From Acidobacteriota bacterium (GTDB taxonomy: Bacteria; Acidobacteriota; Terriglobia; Bryobacterales; UBA6623), in the NCBI GenBank assembly GCA_027592785.1, contig JAQCLD010000020.1, positions 1 through 51,212 of the forward strand: a stretch of 51,212 bases of DNA, written 5' to 3'. Position numbers and translations under genes: made by a program. This document shows, piece after piece, positions 1 to 7,730 of the stretch. The notes beneath the pieces are model-generated. The model made no database searches and was not told where the DNA came from. It was given only the letters and a program-made list of their open reading frames with translations. Position 1 is the first letter of the stretch. Each line of letters opens with the position of its first letter.

Positions 1-12
1 TGAATCAATACG

Positions 13-99
13 TGGTGGACGGGGGAGGATTCGAACCTCCGTAGGGCTAAGCCCGTCAGATTTACAGTCTGATGCCTTTAACCACTCGGCCACCCGTCC
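13..99 (-). tRNA. tRNA-Tyr (anticodon GTA)
   Basis: Read on the minus strand this is a class II tRNA with a 7-bp acceptor stem (GGACGGG/CCCGTCC), a long variable arm and anticodon GTA in the loop CTGTAAA. The T loop reads TTCGAAT. The 3' CCA is encoded in the DNA. It is the last of four tRNA genes on this strand downstream of efp. Confidence 0.97.
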
Positions 100-184
100 A
101 AACTCTGTTCTCACTAGCCGGACGCAACTTCCGTCGCGCCCGCAGAAACCTTCTGCGTGCCTCCCCGCATCCTCCGTAGTAGCG

Positions 185-260
<76 letters not shown>

Positions 261-303
261 TTAACCGCTGATGCGACCCCTGGGCTCTGTCCCGAGATGC
301 TCT

Positions 304-379
304 TGGAGCGGGGGACGGGGCTCGAACCCGCAACCAACAGCTTGGAAGGCTGTGACTCTACCAATTGAGTTACCCCCGC
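304..379 (-). tRNA. tRNA-Gly (anticodon TCC)
   Basis: Minus-strand cloverleaf with acceptor stem GCGGGGG, anticodon TCC in the loop CTTCCAA, T loop TTCGAGC and encoded CCA. It lies between the two tRNA-Thr genes, in one cluster with tRNA-Tyr. Confidence 0.97.
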
Positions 380-426
380 CCATGCCCAAAGCGTCGGCGA
401 TCAACCCGAAAGCAAGGCCCCGCAGA

Positions 427-502
427 TGGAGCTGGCGAAGGGACTCGAACCCCCGACCCTCTGATTACAAATCAGATGCTCTACCAACTGAGCTACGCCA
501 GC
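427..502 (-). tRNA. tRNA-Thr (anticodon TGT)
   Basis: Minus-strand cloverleaf with acceptor GCTGGCG, anticodon TGT in the loop TTTGTAA, T loop TTCGAGT and encoded CCA. It is the first tRNA after efp on this strand. The set Thr(TGT), Gly(TCC), Thr(GGT), Tyr(GTA) has the same members as the tRNA set preceding tufB in Escherichia coli, though in a different order. Confidence 0.97.
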
Positions 503-580
503 GCGCAGACCTACTCAGAATAACGAAACCGGCAAACCGGAGCAACAAGGAGCAGGCCAGATCTCCGCCTTTTTGCGGGA

Positions 581-1144
581 TCAGTTGGCGCGGCTCTGAT
601 AGGACCCGTCGACCGTACTGACGCGAATCTTCTCCCCTTCCTTGATGAACGGCGGCACTTGAACGATCAGACCGGTCTCGGTGGTGGCCGGTTTCGTCAC
701 GTTGGTGACCGTGGCGCCCTTAATGGCGGGGGTGGTTTCAGTCACCTCCAGGTCGACACTGGCGGGCAGCGCGAGGCTGAAGGGCAGCCCCTCGTGAAAC
801 TGAACCTCAATAACCGTGTTGGGGATCAGATAGTTGACCTGGCCGCCCAACATTTCAGCCGACAGAGCCTCTTGTTCGAATGTCTCCGCGTTCATGAAGT
901 GATACTGCTCGCCTTCGGAGTAAAGGTACTCCATCTTTCGCGGTTCCAGCGAAATCCTCTCGAAGCTGTCGCTCGAGGCCAGTTTGTGCTCGCTGATCGC
1001 CCCGGAGCGGTGGTTCCGCAACTTGGCCTGGACAAAGCCTCGGCCCTTGCCGGGGGTGCGGTGCTCGACCTGATAGACCGTGCTGATCTCGCCCTTAAAC
1101 ATGACGAGCATGCCGGCGCGCAACTGTGTAGCCTGAACGTCCAA
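581..1144 (-). CDS. efp: Elongation factor P
   Basis: The 187-residue product matches the usual EF-P length and three-domain layout. EF-P binds between the P and E sites and rescues ribosomes stalled on polyproline. The N-terminal KOW-like domain carries the tip loop TPGKGRG with Lys33, the residue modified in the lysine-type EF-P branch; the C-terminal OB part ends with the conserved run VPPFIKEGEKIRV. The start is TTG at 1144, chosen because an AAGGAAGG ribosome-binding site lies about seven bases upstream and no in-frame ATG fits. A tRNA cluster follows on the same strand after 78 bases. No modification enzyme (EpmA or EarP type) is present in the window. Confidence 0.96.
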   Translation of the reverse strand: MDVQATQLRAGMLVMFKGEISTVYQVEHRTPGKGRGFVQAKLRNHRSGAISEHKLASSDSFERISLEPRKMEYLYSEGEQYHFMNAETFEQEALSAEMLGGQVNYLIPNTVIEVQFHEGLPFSLALPASVDLEVTETTPAIKGATVTNVTKPATTETGLIVQVPPFIKEGEKIRVSTVDGSYQSRAN

Positions 1145-1317
1145 GACAATTCCTTCCTTCGTTTGCGGATGATTTGTGGAACATTCCAGCGACAGCCGGC
1201 GTCCTAGATCACGAATGTACAGTGTACCAGGGGCTCGGACGGAATTCGCCCGTAAGGGCTTTCTCCGATGTCGCGCTGGGGGACCGGGACCCTACGCTTT
1301 GACTTAGAGGCTAATTC

Positions 1318-2376
1318 ATGAATCGTCCACTACACTTTTCCGTACTGGTCGCCGCGCTGCTCCTCGCGGTCGCTCCGCCGGCAAGTAGGGCTGCCGACCC
1401 GGCACTGCTCGGCCTGGCGGATCCAGCGTCGAACTTCGTTATCGGAATTGACGTGCAGGCGCTAGCCGCTTCGCCGCTGGCGCAAGAAGCCCTATTGAAG
1501 GCCCAGACGGAGAATCCGACATGGGGCCAAGCCCTGGGAACGCTAGGACCGAATCCTCTGTCACGGATCCAGGAAGTCGTCATCGCAGGAGACGTCGAAC
1601 AGGCGCGCGAGGACTCCAAAGGCCTGGTGCTCATCAAGGGCGACTTCGCTAGCGACGACTGGATGTCATTCGCCTGCCAGGCCGGCTGCTCAAGCGAGAG
1701 CTACCGGGGTTTTACGGTGCAGGGGCTGCAGAGCGCCGATAAGCCCAGCGCCTTTGTGCGCTTGGATGCAAGTTATGTGGCGCTGGGATCGCTGGACCAA
1801 GTACGCGGAGTTGTCGACCGTAGAGCTTCGGGAGCCGGATCTTCGTTCGCCGGGCAGGTTCAGGGCTGGACCTCGAACGCGGGACGGCATCATGTCTGGA
1901 TCGCCGCCAAAGGCCCCTTCGACATGCCCCACCAGGGAGCCGATCCGATGGGCATGAGAAACGTCGCCAATCTCGACGCCTTCGGCATGGGGCTGACCTT
2001 GGCTCAGGATCTGCAGGTGGGACTCGAACTGCGTTCGATGAGCGCGGCGGAATCGGTGGCTTTGCACCAATCTCTACAAGGACTATTGATGATGGTGACG
2101 ATGAACGCCCAGCAGGACCCGGATACGGCCGAACTATTGCGAGGCTTTACGATCGGTCAATCCGCTCAGACTGTGAACGCGACCCTACGAGTGCCTGGCT
2201 ATCTGCTCAAGCGCATGGCTGAGAAGCGCTCCCAGGCGGGCAGCGGCGCGGCAGCGGCAGTCCAAATGGAGCCCTCCCAGCCGACTCCCCGCCCGCGTCA
2301 GCCGCGCCAGGGGATTATCCGCATCGAAGGACTCGATAGCGGTCCGGTTGTGGTCGAGAGCGAGCCGCAACAGTAG
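1318..2376 (+). CDS. Exported protein of unknown function
   Basis: A 352-residue protein with a clear Sec signal peptide (hydrophobic LVAALLLAVAPP, cleavage near ASRAA-DP). A TAGAGG ribosome-binding site sits seven bases before the ATG. The body has no motif I can name; it holds one possible disulphide pair (SFACQAGCSS). The C-terminal 60 residues are Ala/Pro/Gln/Arg rich and probably disordered. It is divergent from efp and convergent with the motor genes, ending 15 bases from the fliL stop. I infer only that it acts outside the cytoplasmic membrane. Confidence 0.75.
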   Translation: MNRPLHFSVLVAALLLAVAPPASRAADPALLGLADPASNFVIGIDVQALAASPLAQEALLKAQTENPTWGQALGTLGPNPLSRIQEVVIAGDVEQAREDSKGLVLIKGDFASDDWMSFACQAGCSSESYRGFTVQGLQSADKPSAFVRLDASYVALGSLDQVRGVVDRRASGAGSSFAGQVQGWTSNAGRHHVWIAAKGPFDMPHQGADPMGMRNVANLDAFGMGLTLAQDLQVGLELRSMSAAESVALHQSLQGLLMMVTMNAQQDPDTAELLRGFTIGQSAQTVNATLRVPGYLLKRMAEKRSQAGSGAAAAVQMEPSQPTPRPRQPRQGIIRIEGLDSGPVVVESEPQQ

Positions 2377-2391
2377 TCGCAAGCGGCGCGG

Positions 2392-2819
2392 CTACTGAAT
2401 CACGAAGTCGACGAAGAGCGCTTCTTGCACTTCGCCGTCGGCGATCACCTGCTGGGCGGCGATTTGAACCTGCTTTCGGAAGTCTTCTTTGCCCTTGGGA
2501 CTGCTCAGCTCTTCAGAGGCTCTCGCGGCCAACATGGTCAGGATCTTATCGCGCAGGCGGGCGACCAGCAAAGCGTCTGCCTGAACCTCTCCCGAGCGGC
2601 TAACGGGAGCGACTGCGAGGGCCACCTGAACGCGAGCTCGACGCTCATCGGCGAGGTTGGTGACAAAGGGATCCAGCGTCACGATCGCGGCCAGCTCCGC
2701 TGGAATCTCTTCTTCCGCGGCTTCCGCCGGATCTGGAGCAAGCAGGAAGTAGTAGGCGCCCCCCCACCGGCAAGAAGGACAACCGCAAGGATCCCGATCA
2801 GCAGTTTCTTATTCTTCAT
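2392..2819 (-). pseudogene. fliL: fliL, frameshifted in a G7 tract
   Basis: FliL is a single-span basal-body protein that surrounds the stator and supports torque. The ATG at 2819 overlaps the motB stop (ATGA) and starts a typical N-terminus, MKNKKLLIGILAVVLLAGGG, one membrane helix. At the heptamer of G (plus-strand C run 2759-2765) the frame is lost and the original frame hits a stop. In the -1 frame the sequence continues as AYYFLLAPDPAEAA, then a complete FliL periplasmic domain to 2392. Eight Gs would give one intact 142-residue protein. It could be a sequencing error in a homopolymer, a recent null mutation, a phase-variable tract, or a site rescued by slippage. The downstream part shows no other damage. 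Confidence 0.85.
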
Positions 2820-3571
2820 GGCGACTCTTGACTGGCAGCGGAGCCATCGGATGAATCCTCGGTTGGCTCTTGCTGAAGGTTGAAAATGAACTCGACCCTG
2901 CGGTTCATGGAACGCCCCTCGGCGCCGGAGTTCGACTTGACCGGGCGCGTGCTGGCGCGCCCGATGGCCCGAATGCGTTCCGCGTCAACGCCGTGATCGA
3001 CGAGGTAGCGCACCGCACTGCCGGCGCGCGCGGCAGAGAGTTCCCAATTGCTCGGGAACAACGGTGTCGAGATCGGAATGTCGTCGGTGTGTCCAACGAC
3101 ATCGAGAGGCCGGTCGGACTGCAGAACGTAGTTCGCGATGCGGTCCAGAACTTGAATAGCGTCGGGACTCAGGGTGGCCTCGCCGGAGGCGAACATGAGA
3201 TCGCCGCTGATGCTCAGGACGATGCCTTGCCCGGTGAGGGCGGCGATGCCGCGGCCTTCTCCACCTAATTCCGCGAGCAGTTTTTGCAACTCCTGATCTA
3301 GGTGCGGAGGGGTCGACGGATCTTGGTCAGCCCTTTGGCTCTCCAAGCTTGCGATTAGCTCTCTGCGCTCAGGCTGATCGGAGAGGTCCAGTTCGGAACG
3401 CATTCCCAGGGCTTCCCTCAACGAACCGGCAACCGCTTCAAACTTCGATACCTGGGTGCTGGAGAAGGAGAGCAAGAGCACGAAGAAGGTGAGCAATAGC
3501 GACATGAGGTCGGCAAAAGTTACTACCCATTCCGGTGCGCCGGCTGGCGCGTCGTCGTCATCTTCCAGCAT
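2816..3571 (-). CDS. motB: Flagellar stator protein MotB
   Basis: A 251-residue stator subunit that, with MotA, forms the ion channel driving the flagellar motor. The N-terminus carries the single transmembrane helix with the ion-binding aspartate (Asp21 in TFADLMSLLLTFF). The C-terminal OmpA-like domain (about residues 120-235) has the peptidoglycan-binding pattern, including VVGHTDDIPI and the SMNRRVEF end. It is preceded by motA (12-base gap) and overlaps fliL by ATGA. No plug-region anomaly is obvious. Whether the motor uses protons or sodium cannot be fixed from this sequence. Confidence 0.95.
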   Translation of the reverse strand: MLEDDDDAPAGAPEWVVTFADLMSLLLTFFVLLLSFSSTQVSKFEAVAGSLREALGMRSELDLSDQPERRELIASLESQRADQDPSTPPHLDQELQKLLAELGGEGRGIAALTGQGIVLSISGDLMFASGEATLSPDAIQVLDRIANYVLQSDRPLDVVGHTDDIPISTPLFPSNWELSAARAGSAVRYLVDHGVDAERIRAIGRASTRPVKSNSGAEGRSMNRRVEFIFNLQQEPTEDSSDGSAASQESP

Positions 3572-3583
3572 GGTCGCTCCGAG

Positions 3584-4381
3584 TTAGGCGGCCTGTTCCT
3601 CTGGTTCCGTCGCGGGCTGCTTTTCGGCCGGCTTCGCCTCTCGCGCTTTCGGCGACAAGAACGCCTTCAACTTCTGATCGATGGCGTTGGGATTGTCTCC
3701 CTGGGAGAGACAGACAATGCCCTCGAAGCAGATGCTCATGACCAGGACTTCTTCACGGGACCGCACCTTCAACTTATCGGCTAAAGGGATGCAGATCACA
3801 TTGGAGATTAACGCCCCGTAAAGGGTTGTCAGCAGGGCCACGGCCATCGCTGGACCAATAGCCGCCGGGTCTTCCATGTTGGAGAGCATCTGCACCAGGC
3901 CGATCAGGGTACCGATCATGCCGAAAGCAGGAGCCGCCTGGCCCATGCCGTCCAGAATCTCCTTGCCCCGCTTATGCCGGTTCACCATCCCTTGCAGGTC
4001 GTTGGTCAGAATGGCCTTGATCTCTTGTTGCTCTAAGCCATCCACGGCCAGGGTAATGCCTTTTTGCAGGTAGTCATAGCCGCAGTCGACGTTCTCAAGG
4101 GCCAGCATGCCCTCCTTGCGCGCCTTGCGCGAGAACTCGACGATCTTAACGATCAGCTCGGCGGGATCCTTGACCTTGATGGTGAATGCCTTCGCCACAA
4201 CTTTGACAGTGCCGATTACCTCTGCCAGAGGGTTACGAATCAAGGTCGCGCCGATAGTGCCGCCCACCACAATCAGGATGGACGGGATGTTGACAAAAAT
4301 GATCGGAGACCCACCCAGAAGTATCGAGGCGAAGATCAGGATGATGCAGAGTACAATTCCGACAATAGTTGCGAGATCCAT
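3584..4381 (-). CDS. motA: Flagellar stator protein MotA
   Basis: A 265-residue four-helix stator subunit of the MotA/PomA family. Helix 1 is at residues 1-23, helix 2 near 28-45, and the paired C-terminal helices lie around 150-215; the conserved motif APAFGMIGTLIGL and the cytoplasmic charged segment VNRHKRGKEIL, which contacts FliG, are present. The C-terminal tail is charged and Ala/Pro/Glu rich. It is the first recognised gene of a motA-motB-fliL unit. No other flagellar genes are in the window, so this is a stator island separated from the main flagellar clusters. Confidence 0.95.
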   Translation of the reverse strand: MDLATIVGIVLCIILIFASILLGGSPIIFVNIPSILIVVGGTIGATLIRNPLAEVIGTVKVVAKAFTIKVKDPAELIVKIVEFSRKARKEGMLALENVDCGYDYLQKGITLAVDGLEQQEIKAILTNDLQGMVNRHKRGKEILDGMGQAAPAFGMIGTLIGLVQMLSNMEDPAAIGPAMAVALLTTLYGALISNVICIPLADKLKVRSREEVLVMSICFEGIVCLSQGDNPNAIDQKLKAFLSPKAREAKPAEKQPATEPEEQAA

Positions 4382-4447
4382 GGCGATCAGGGCGACGCGC
4401 CCCTAGGTCTCGTATCGGCCGTATGCGAGCGCTTCTTGAAATCTCCG

Positions 4448-4732
4448 TCAATCGCCGAACGCCGCGGAGACGACCTGTTCGTACTCTGGGAAATACTGTT
4501 GGATTACCCCCAACTCGAATGACCGCAAGATACTCGTGTTCGGTTCCCGCTCCAGCAGAAATTCGAAGGACTTTCGCACAAGCTCGACGCCCGGCGCATG
4601 GCCTCCAGTCAGGGAGCGCACATATTCTTCCGACGCCGTCACTCGATGCGTCGTCGGCGAGGGGCCGGCGACCGAAACTTCGAAGACAGTCGGGGCTGTC
4701 TGCTTCACCACCAGGTCATTCACGTCGACCAT
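4448..4732 (-). CDS. Small conserved protein of unknown function upstream of motA
   Basis: A 94-residue cytoplasmic protein. I chose the ATG at 4732, giving MVDVNDLVVKQ; a longer GTG/TTG-type start would run into the divergent gene at 4768. The C-terminal half has a distinctive pattern, SFEFLLEREPNTSILRSFEL followed by YFPEYEQ, that I recall from small uncharacterised proteins of Proteobacteria and related phyla, without a known function. It is on the motA strand, 66 bases upstream, so cotranscription with the stator genes is possible but unproven. The 35-base gap to the divergent amidohydrolase must hold both translation starts. Confidence 0.7.
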   Translation of the reverse strand: MVDVNDLVVKQTAPTVFEVSVAGPSPTTHRVTASEEYVRSLTGGHAPGVELVRKSFEFLLEREPNTSILRSFELGVIQQYFPEYEQVVSAAFGD

Positions 4733-4767
4733 GCTAACAAGCCCCCGGCGTGTTAGGCTGACGAGCA

Positions 4768-5847
4768 ATGCGTTGGAAGATTTTACCCCTGCTGGCATGC
4801 CTCGCCATAATTGCGGTCGCTCAAGAACTGACCGTTGAGCAGTGGACGCCGCGTTCGACGGCGGTAACCGAAGAGCACCTCGTGCCGCGGGCCAAGTTCC
4901 CTGTAATTGATGTGCACAGCCATCATCGCGTCAACCTTTCCGGCGCACAGTTGGATCAGATCGTCGGCGAGATGGATGGCCTGAATCTGCAGGTTTTAGT
5001 CAATCTCAGCGGCGGCACGGGAGCGCGCCTCAGCCAGGCGGTGCAGACTTTTCGTAAAGGCGCCTATCCCAAGCGGTTCGCCGTTTTCGCCAATCTGGAC
5101 TTCGACGGAATCGACCAGGCCGATTGGGGCGCCAAAGCAGCGGCGGGTTTGGCCCAGGACGTCAGGAACGGAGCGCAGGGGCTGAAATTCTTCAAGAACT
5201 TCGGCATGAGTGTGGCGTACAGCAATGGGGCGCGGGTCCATGTAGACGACCACAAGCTCGATGCCGTTTTCGAAGTGTGCGCCCGGGAAGAAATTCCTGT
5301 CCTGATTCACGTCGCCGAGCCCGCGGAATTTTTCCAACCGCATGATCAATTCAATGAACGCTGGCTGGAGCTCAAACTGCGGCCACGCAGAAAGCGGCCA
5401 CCTGAGCCGAGCTTCGAAGCGCTGATCGGCGAACGAGACCGACTGATGCAGCGGCATCCCAAAGTCAACTTCATCTACGCCCACATGGGCTGGCACGGCA
5501 ACGATTTGAAGCGCCTAGGCAAGTTGTTTGACGACAACCCCAACCTCTACGTCGATATCGCCGCGGTGCTCTACGAGTTGGGCCGGGTACCGGTCTCCGG
5601 ACGCGCCTTTATGATCCAGTATGCCGACCGGATCCTTTTCGGCAAGGACAGCTACACGCCGAGTGAATACCCCTACTACTGGCGGGTCTTCGAGACTAAG
5701 GACGAGTATTTCGATTACTATCGGCGATATCACGCGCACTGGCAGCTTTACGGCTTGGATCTGCCGGATGATGTTTTGAAAAAGGTGTACTACAAGAACG
5801 CCTTGAAGCTGATCCCCGGAATCGACGGCGCAGCGTTCCCGCAATAG
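4768..5847 (+). CDS. Exported amidohydrolase (amidohydrolase 2 family)
   Basis: A 359-residue metal-dependent hydrolase of the Amidohydro_2 type, a TIM barrel, with an N-terminal signal peptide (ILPLLACLAIIAVAQ). The first metal-binding motif is DVHSHH (about residue 48); later strand motifs are LIHVAEP, IYAHMGWHG and the end-of-strand aspartate in ILFGKDSY. These match the decarboxylase/hydrolase branch, whose substrates are varied, so the substrate is not assigned. It is divergent from the motA-side small gene and 16 bases before the M61 peptidase on the same strand, suggesting a two-gene secreted unit. Confidence 0.85.
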   Translation: MRWKILPLLACLAIIAVAQELTVEQWTPRSTAVTEEHLVPRAKFPVIDVHSHHRVNLSGAQLDQIVGEMDGLNLQVLVNLSGGTGARLSQAVQTFRKGAYPKRFAVFANLDFDGIDQADWGAKAAAGLAQDVRNGAQGLKFFKNFGMSVAYSNGARVHVDDHKLDAVFEVCAREEIPVLIHVAEPAEFFQPHDQFNERWLELKLRPRRKRPPEPSFEALIGERDRLMQRHPKVNFIYAHMGWHGNDLKRLGKLFDDNPNLYVDIAAVLYELGRVPVSGRAFMIQYADRILFGKDSYTPSEYPYYWRVFETKDEYFDYYRRYHAHWQLYGLDLPDDVLKKVYYKNALKLIPGIDGAAFPQ

Positions 5848-5863
5848 GTCCTCCGAATCCAAC

Positions 5864-7672
5864 GTGACTAGCAGTAGAAACCCGATGACAAGCTTCGCGA
5901 TGGGCGCTGCTTGCCTCGTGTTTCTGTTCCTTGGGCCAGCTGTCGCGACTGCCGAGAGCCGCTACGTCATCGACCTGGCCAAGAGTAAATTCAGCATTCT
6001 CCGCGTCAGCCTCGATACGGCCTGTTCTTCGTTCCCGTGCGAGTTTCAATTGCCGTCTTGGAGCGCGACCTATCAACTGCGTAATTTCTCGCAATACGTC
6101 GGGCCTGTCCGGGCGGAAACGGCGGATGGCGAGCAAATTGAACTGCGCAAAACCGGGCCATCCCGTTGGCGGATCGCCTCAGCGCCCCAGCGAGCGATTC
6201 GATTGATTTATGAAGTGAGGGCGGATCGCGATGGCCCGTTCGGATCGCAGGCTAGCTCGAATCGCGTCAACGTTAACCTGGCACAGATTCTGCTCTATGC
6301 CGAAGCACAGAGGGCCAAAGCGGTCTACCTGAAGTTCGAGAACGTCCCCAAGGGGTTTAGCGAAGCTCTGGCCTTGCCCCGGTGGGGCGACTATTACGAA
6401 GCCTCCTCCTATGATCGGTTGGTCGACACGCCGGTCCTTTTAGCCGATTTCAAAGAGGACGCTTTCGACATCAGGGGCAAGCCAATTCGGGTTGTGGCCT
6501 ACGGGCCAGGCGCGTGGCAGCGGATGGGCTCGCTACGCAGCACAGCTCGCAAGGTCGTCAAGACCGCGCTGGATCTAATGGGCGAGGATTCTTCCTTCGA
6601 GGGCTATACGTTCGTCTACGTTTTCGCGCACGCCGGCGGCGGGGGCATGGAGTACCGCGATGGAACGCTCATTTTTGGCCCCGCGGACTGCCCAACCTGC
6701 GGCATGGATGAGTTGACAGCGCATGAGTTCTTTCATCGCTGGAACGTGAAGCGAATCCGCGCTGCTTCGATGGAGCCGGTCGACTATAGCCGCCCTGTTC
6801 CCAGCCCGTCGCTTTGGTTCGCCGAAGGTGTTTCGTCGACCTATGCGCGCTATCTTCTGGCGGCGTCCGGAATCATCACCGAACGCGACATGCTTTCGCG
6901 CCTCGAGGAGCGCATCAACCAATATGAGTCGCGGCCTGCTCGGCTGACTCAATCGGCGGAAGAATCCAGTATTGACGCGTGGCTGGAGGGCGACCCCTCG
7001 TACCATCGCCCCGACCGCAGCGTCTCGTACTACCTCAAGGGCGAACTGATCGGTTATCTGCTGGACCTGGAGATACGCGGACGTACGGAGAACCGCCGCA
7101 GCCTCGACGATGTCCTGCGGCGCCTCGACCACGACTACGCTCAACAAGGGAGGCTGTTCGAGGATACGCGTGGCTTGATCGAAATCGCCTCCGATGTTGC
7201 CGGCAGCGACATGACCGCGGTCTTTGACGAGCTTGTGCGGACGGCGGCCCCCATCGACTGGGACCATTACCTGGGACGCGCCGGGCTACACCTGGAGAGG
7301 ATCAGCCGAACTTGGCGAGACAGTGGCATGAGTCTCGGCAGCCCGCCGGGCGAAGGCATCATAGTCGCCATGATTGCGCCCGCGGGGACAGCAGAAAAGG
7401 CGGGCATCCAGGTCGGCGACCGTCTCATCGAGATCGACGGCCAAAGAGTGATCGGCAGCGCTGAGGCGGTGCTGGGGCAGCTGCGCGACGAGGATAAACC
7501 GCAGTCCATCACGGTCTACCGCAAGGGCGCCAAAATCACGCTGCGGTTGCGCACGATAGAGAAGTTGGAAACGGTCCACCGGGTAGTTTCGCTAGCCCGG
7601 ATTACCGCGGCGCAACAGCTGGTTCGCGATGGCTGGCTCAAACGCCAGACCGCCAAGAGCTTAACGCCATAA
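5864..7672 (+). CDS. Exported M61-family metallopeptidase with PDZ domain
   Basis: A roughly 600-residue glycyl-aminopeptidase-like enzyme. After a signal peptide there is the N-terminal M61 beta domain, then the catalytic domain with zinc motif HEFFH (residues 287-291) in LTAHEFFHRWNVKRIR and the downstream glutamate in LWFAEGVSS. A C-terminal PDZ domain spans about residues 490-570 (AGTAEKAGIQVGDRLIEIDG). M61 enzymes cleave N-terminal residues from peptides. The start may be GTG at 5864 or ATG at 5885, both in frame; neither has a strong ribosome-binding site. It follows the exported amidohydrolase closely. Confidence 0.9.
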   Translation: MTSSRNPMTSFAMGAACLVFLFLGPAVATAESRYVIDLAKSKFSILRVSLDTACSSFPCEFQLPSWSATYQLRNFSQYVGPVRAETADGEQIELRKTGPSRWRIASAPQRAIRLIYEVRADRDGPFGSQASSNRVNVNLAQILLYAEAQRAKAVYLKFENVPKGFSEALALPRWGDYYEASSYDRLVDTPVLLADFKEDAFDIRGKPIRVVAYGPGAWQRMGSLRSTARKVVKTALDLMGEDSSFEGYTFVYVFAHAGGGGMEYRDGTLIFGPADCPTCGMDELTAHEFFHRWNVKRIRAASMEPVDYSRPVPSPSLWFAEGVSSTYARYLLAASGIITERDMLSRLEERINQYESRPARLTQSAEESSIDAWLEGDPSYHRPDRSVSYYLKGELIGYLLDLEIRGRTENRRSLDDVLRRLDHDYAQQGRLFEDTRGLIEIASDVAGSDMTAVFDELVRTAAPIDWDHYLGRAGLHLERISRTWRDSGMSLGSPPGEGIIVAMIAPAGTAEKAGIQVGDRLIEIDGQRVIGSAEAVLGQLRDEDKPQSITVYRKGAKITLRLRTIEKLETVHRVVSLARITAAQQLVRDGWLKRQTAKSLTP

Positions 7673-7701
7673 CCCGGGACCTATCGCTGCTTATAGCCGC
7701 C

Positions 7702-7707
7702 TATAAT
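7702..7707 (+). promoter_or_regulatory. Candidate -10 element (TATAAT)
   Basis: A perfect TATAAT lies 23 bases before the ATG at 7731, in the short gap after the M61 gene. A start near 7714 would leave a 17-base leader. No convincing -35 is seen. The element overlaps an in-frame TTG at 7707, which argues against that codon as the start of the next gene. Confidence 0.4.
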
Positions 7708-7730
7708 TGAAAAGTCTTCGGCGCAGTCTC

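Noticed and set aside
560..582. Hairpin at the efp stop as a terminator
   Set aside because: The stem is short and imperfect, the T run is in the loop, and no U tract follows the stem on the minus strand.
271..621. Plus-strand reading frame across the tRNA cluster
   Set aside because: It lies over three tRNA genes on the other strand and has no protein-like features.
7707..7709. TTG as start of the acidic membrane protein
   Set aside because: It overlaps the TATAAT element and has no ribosome-binding site; the ATG at 7731 is better.
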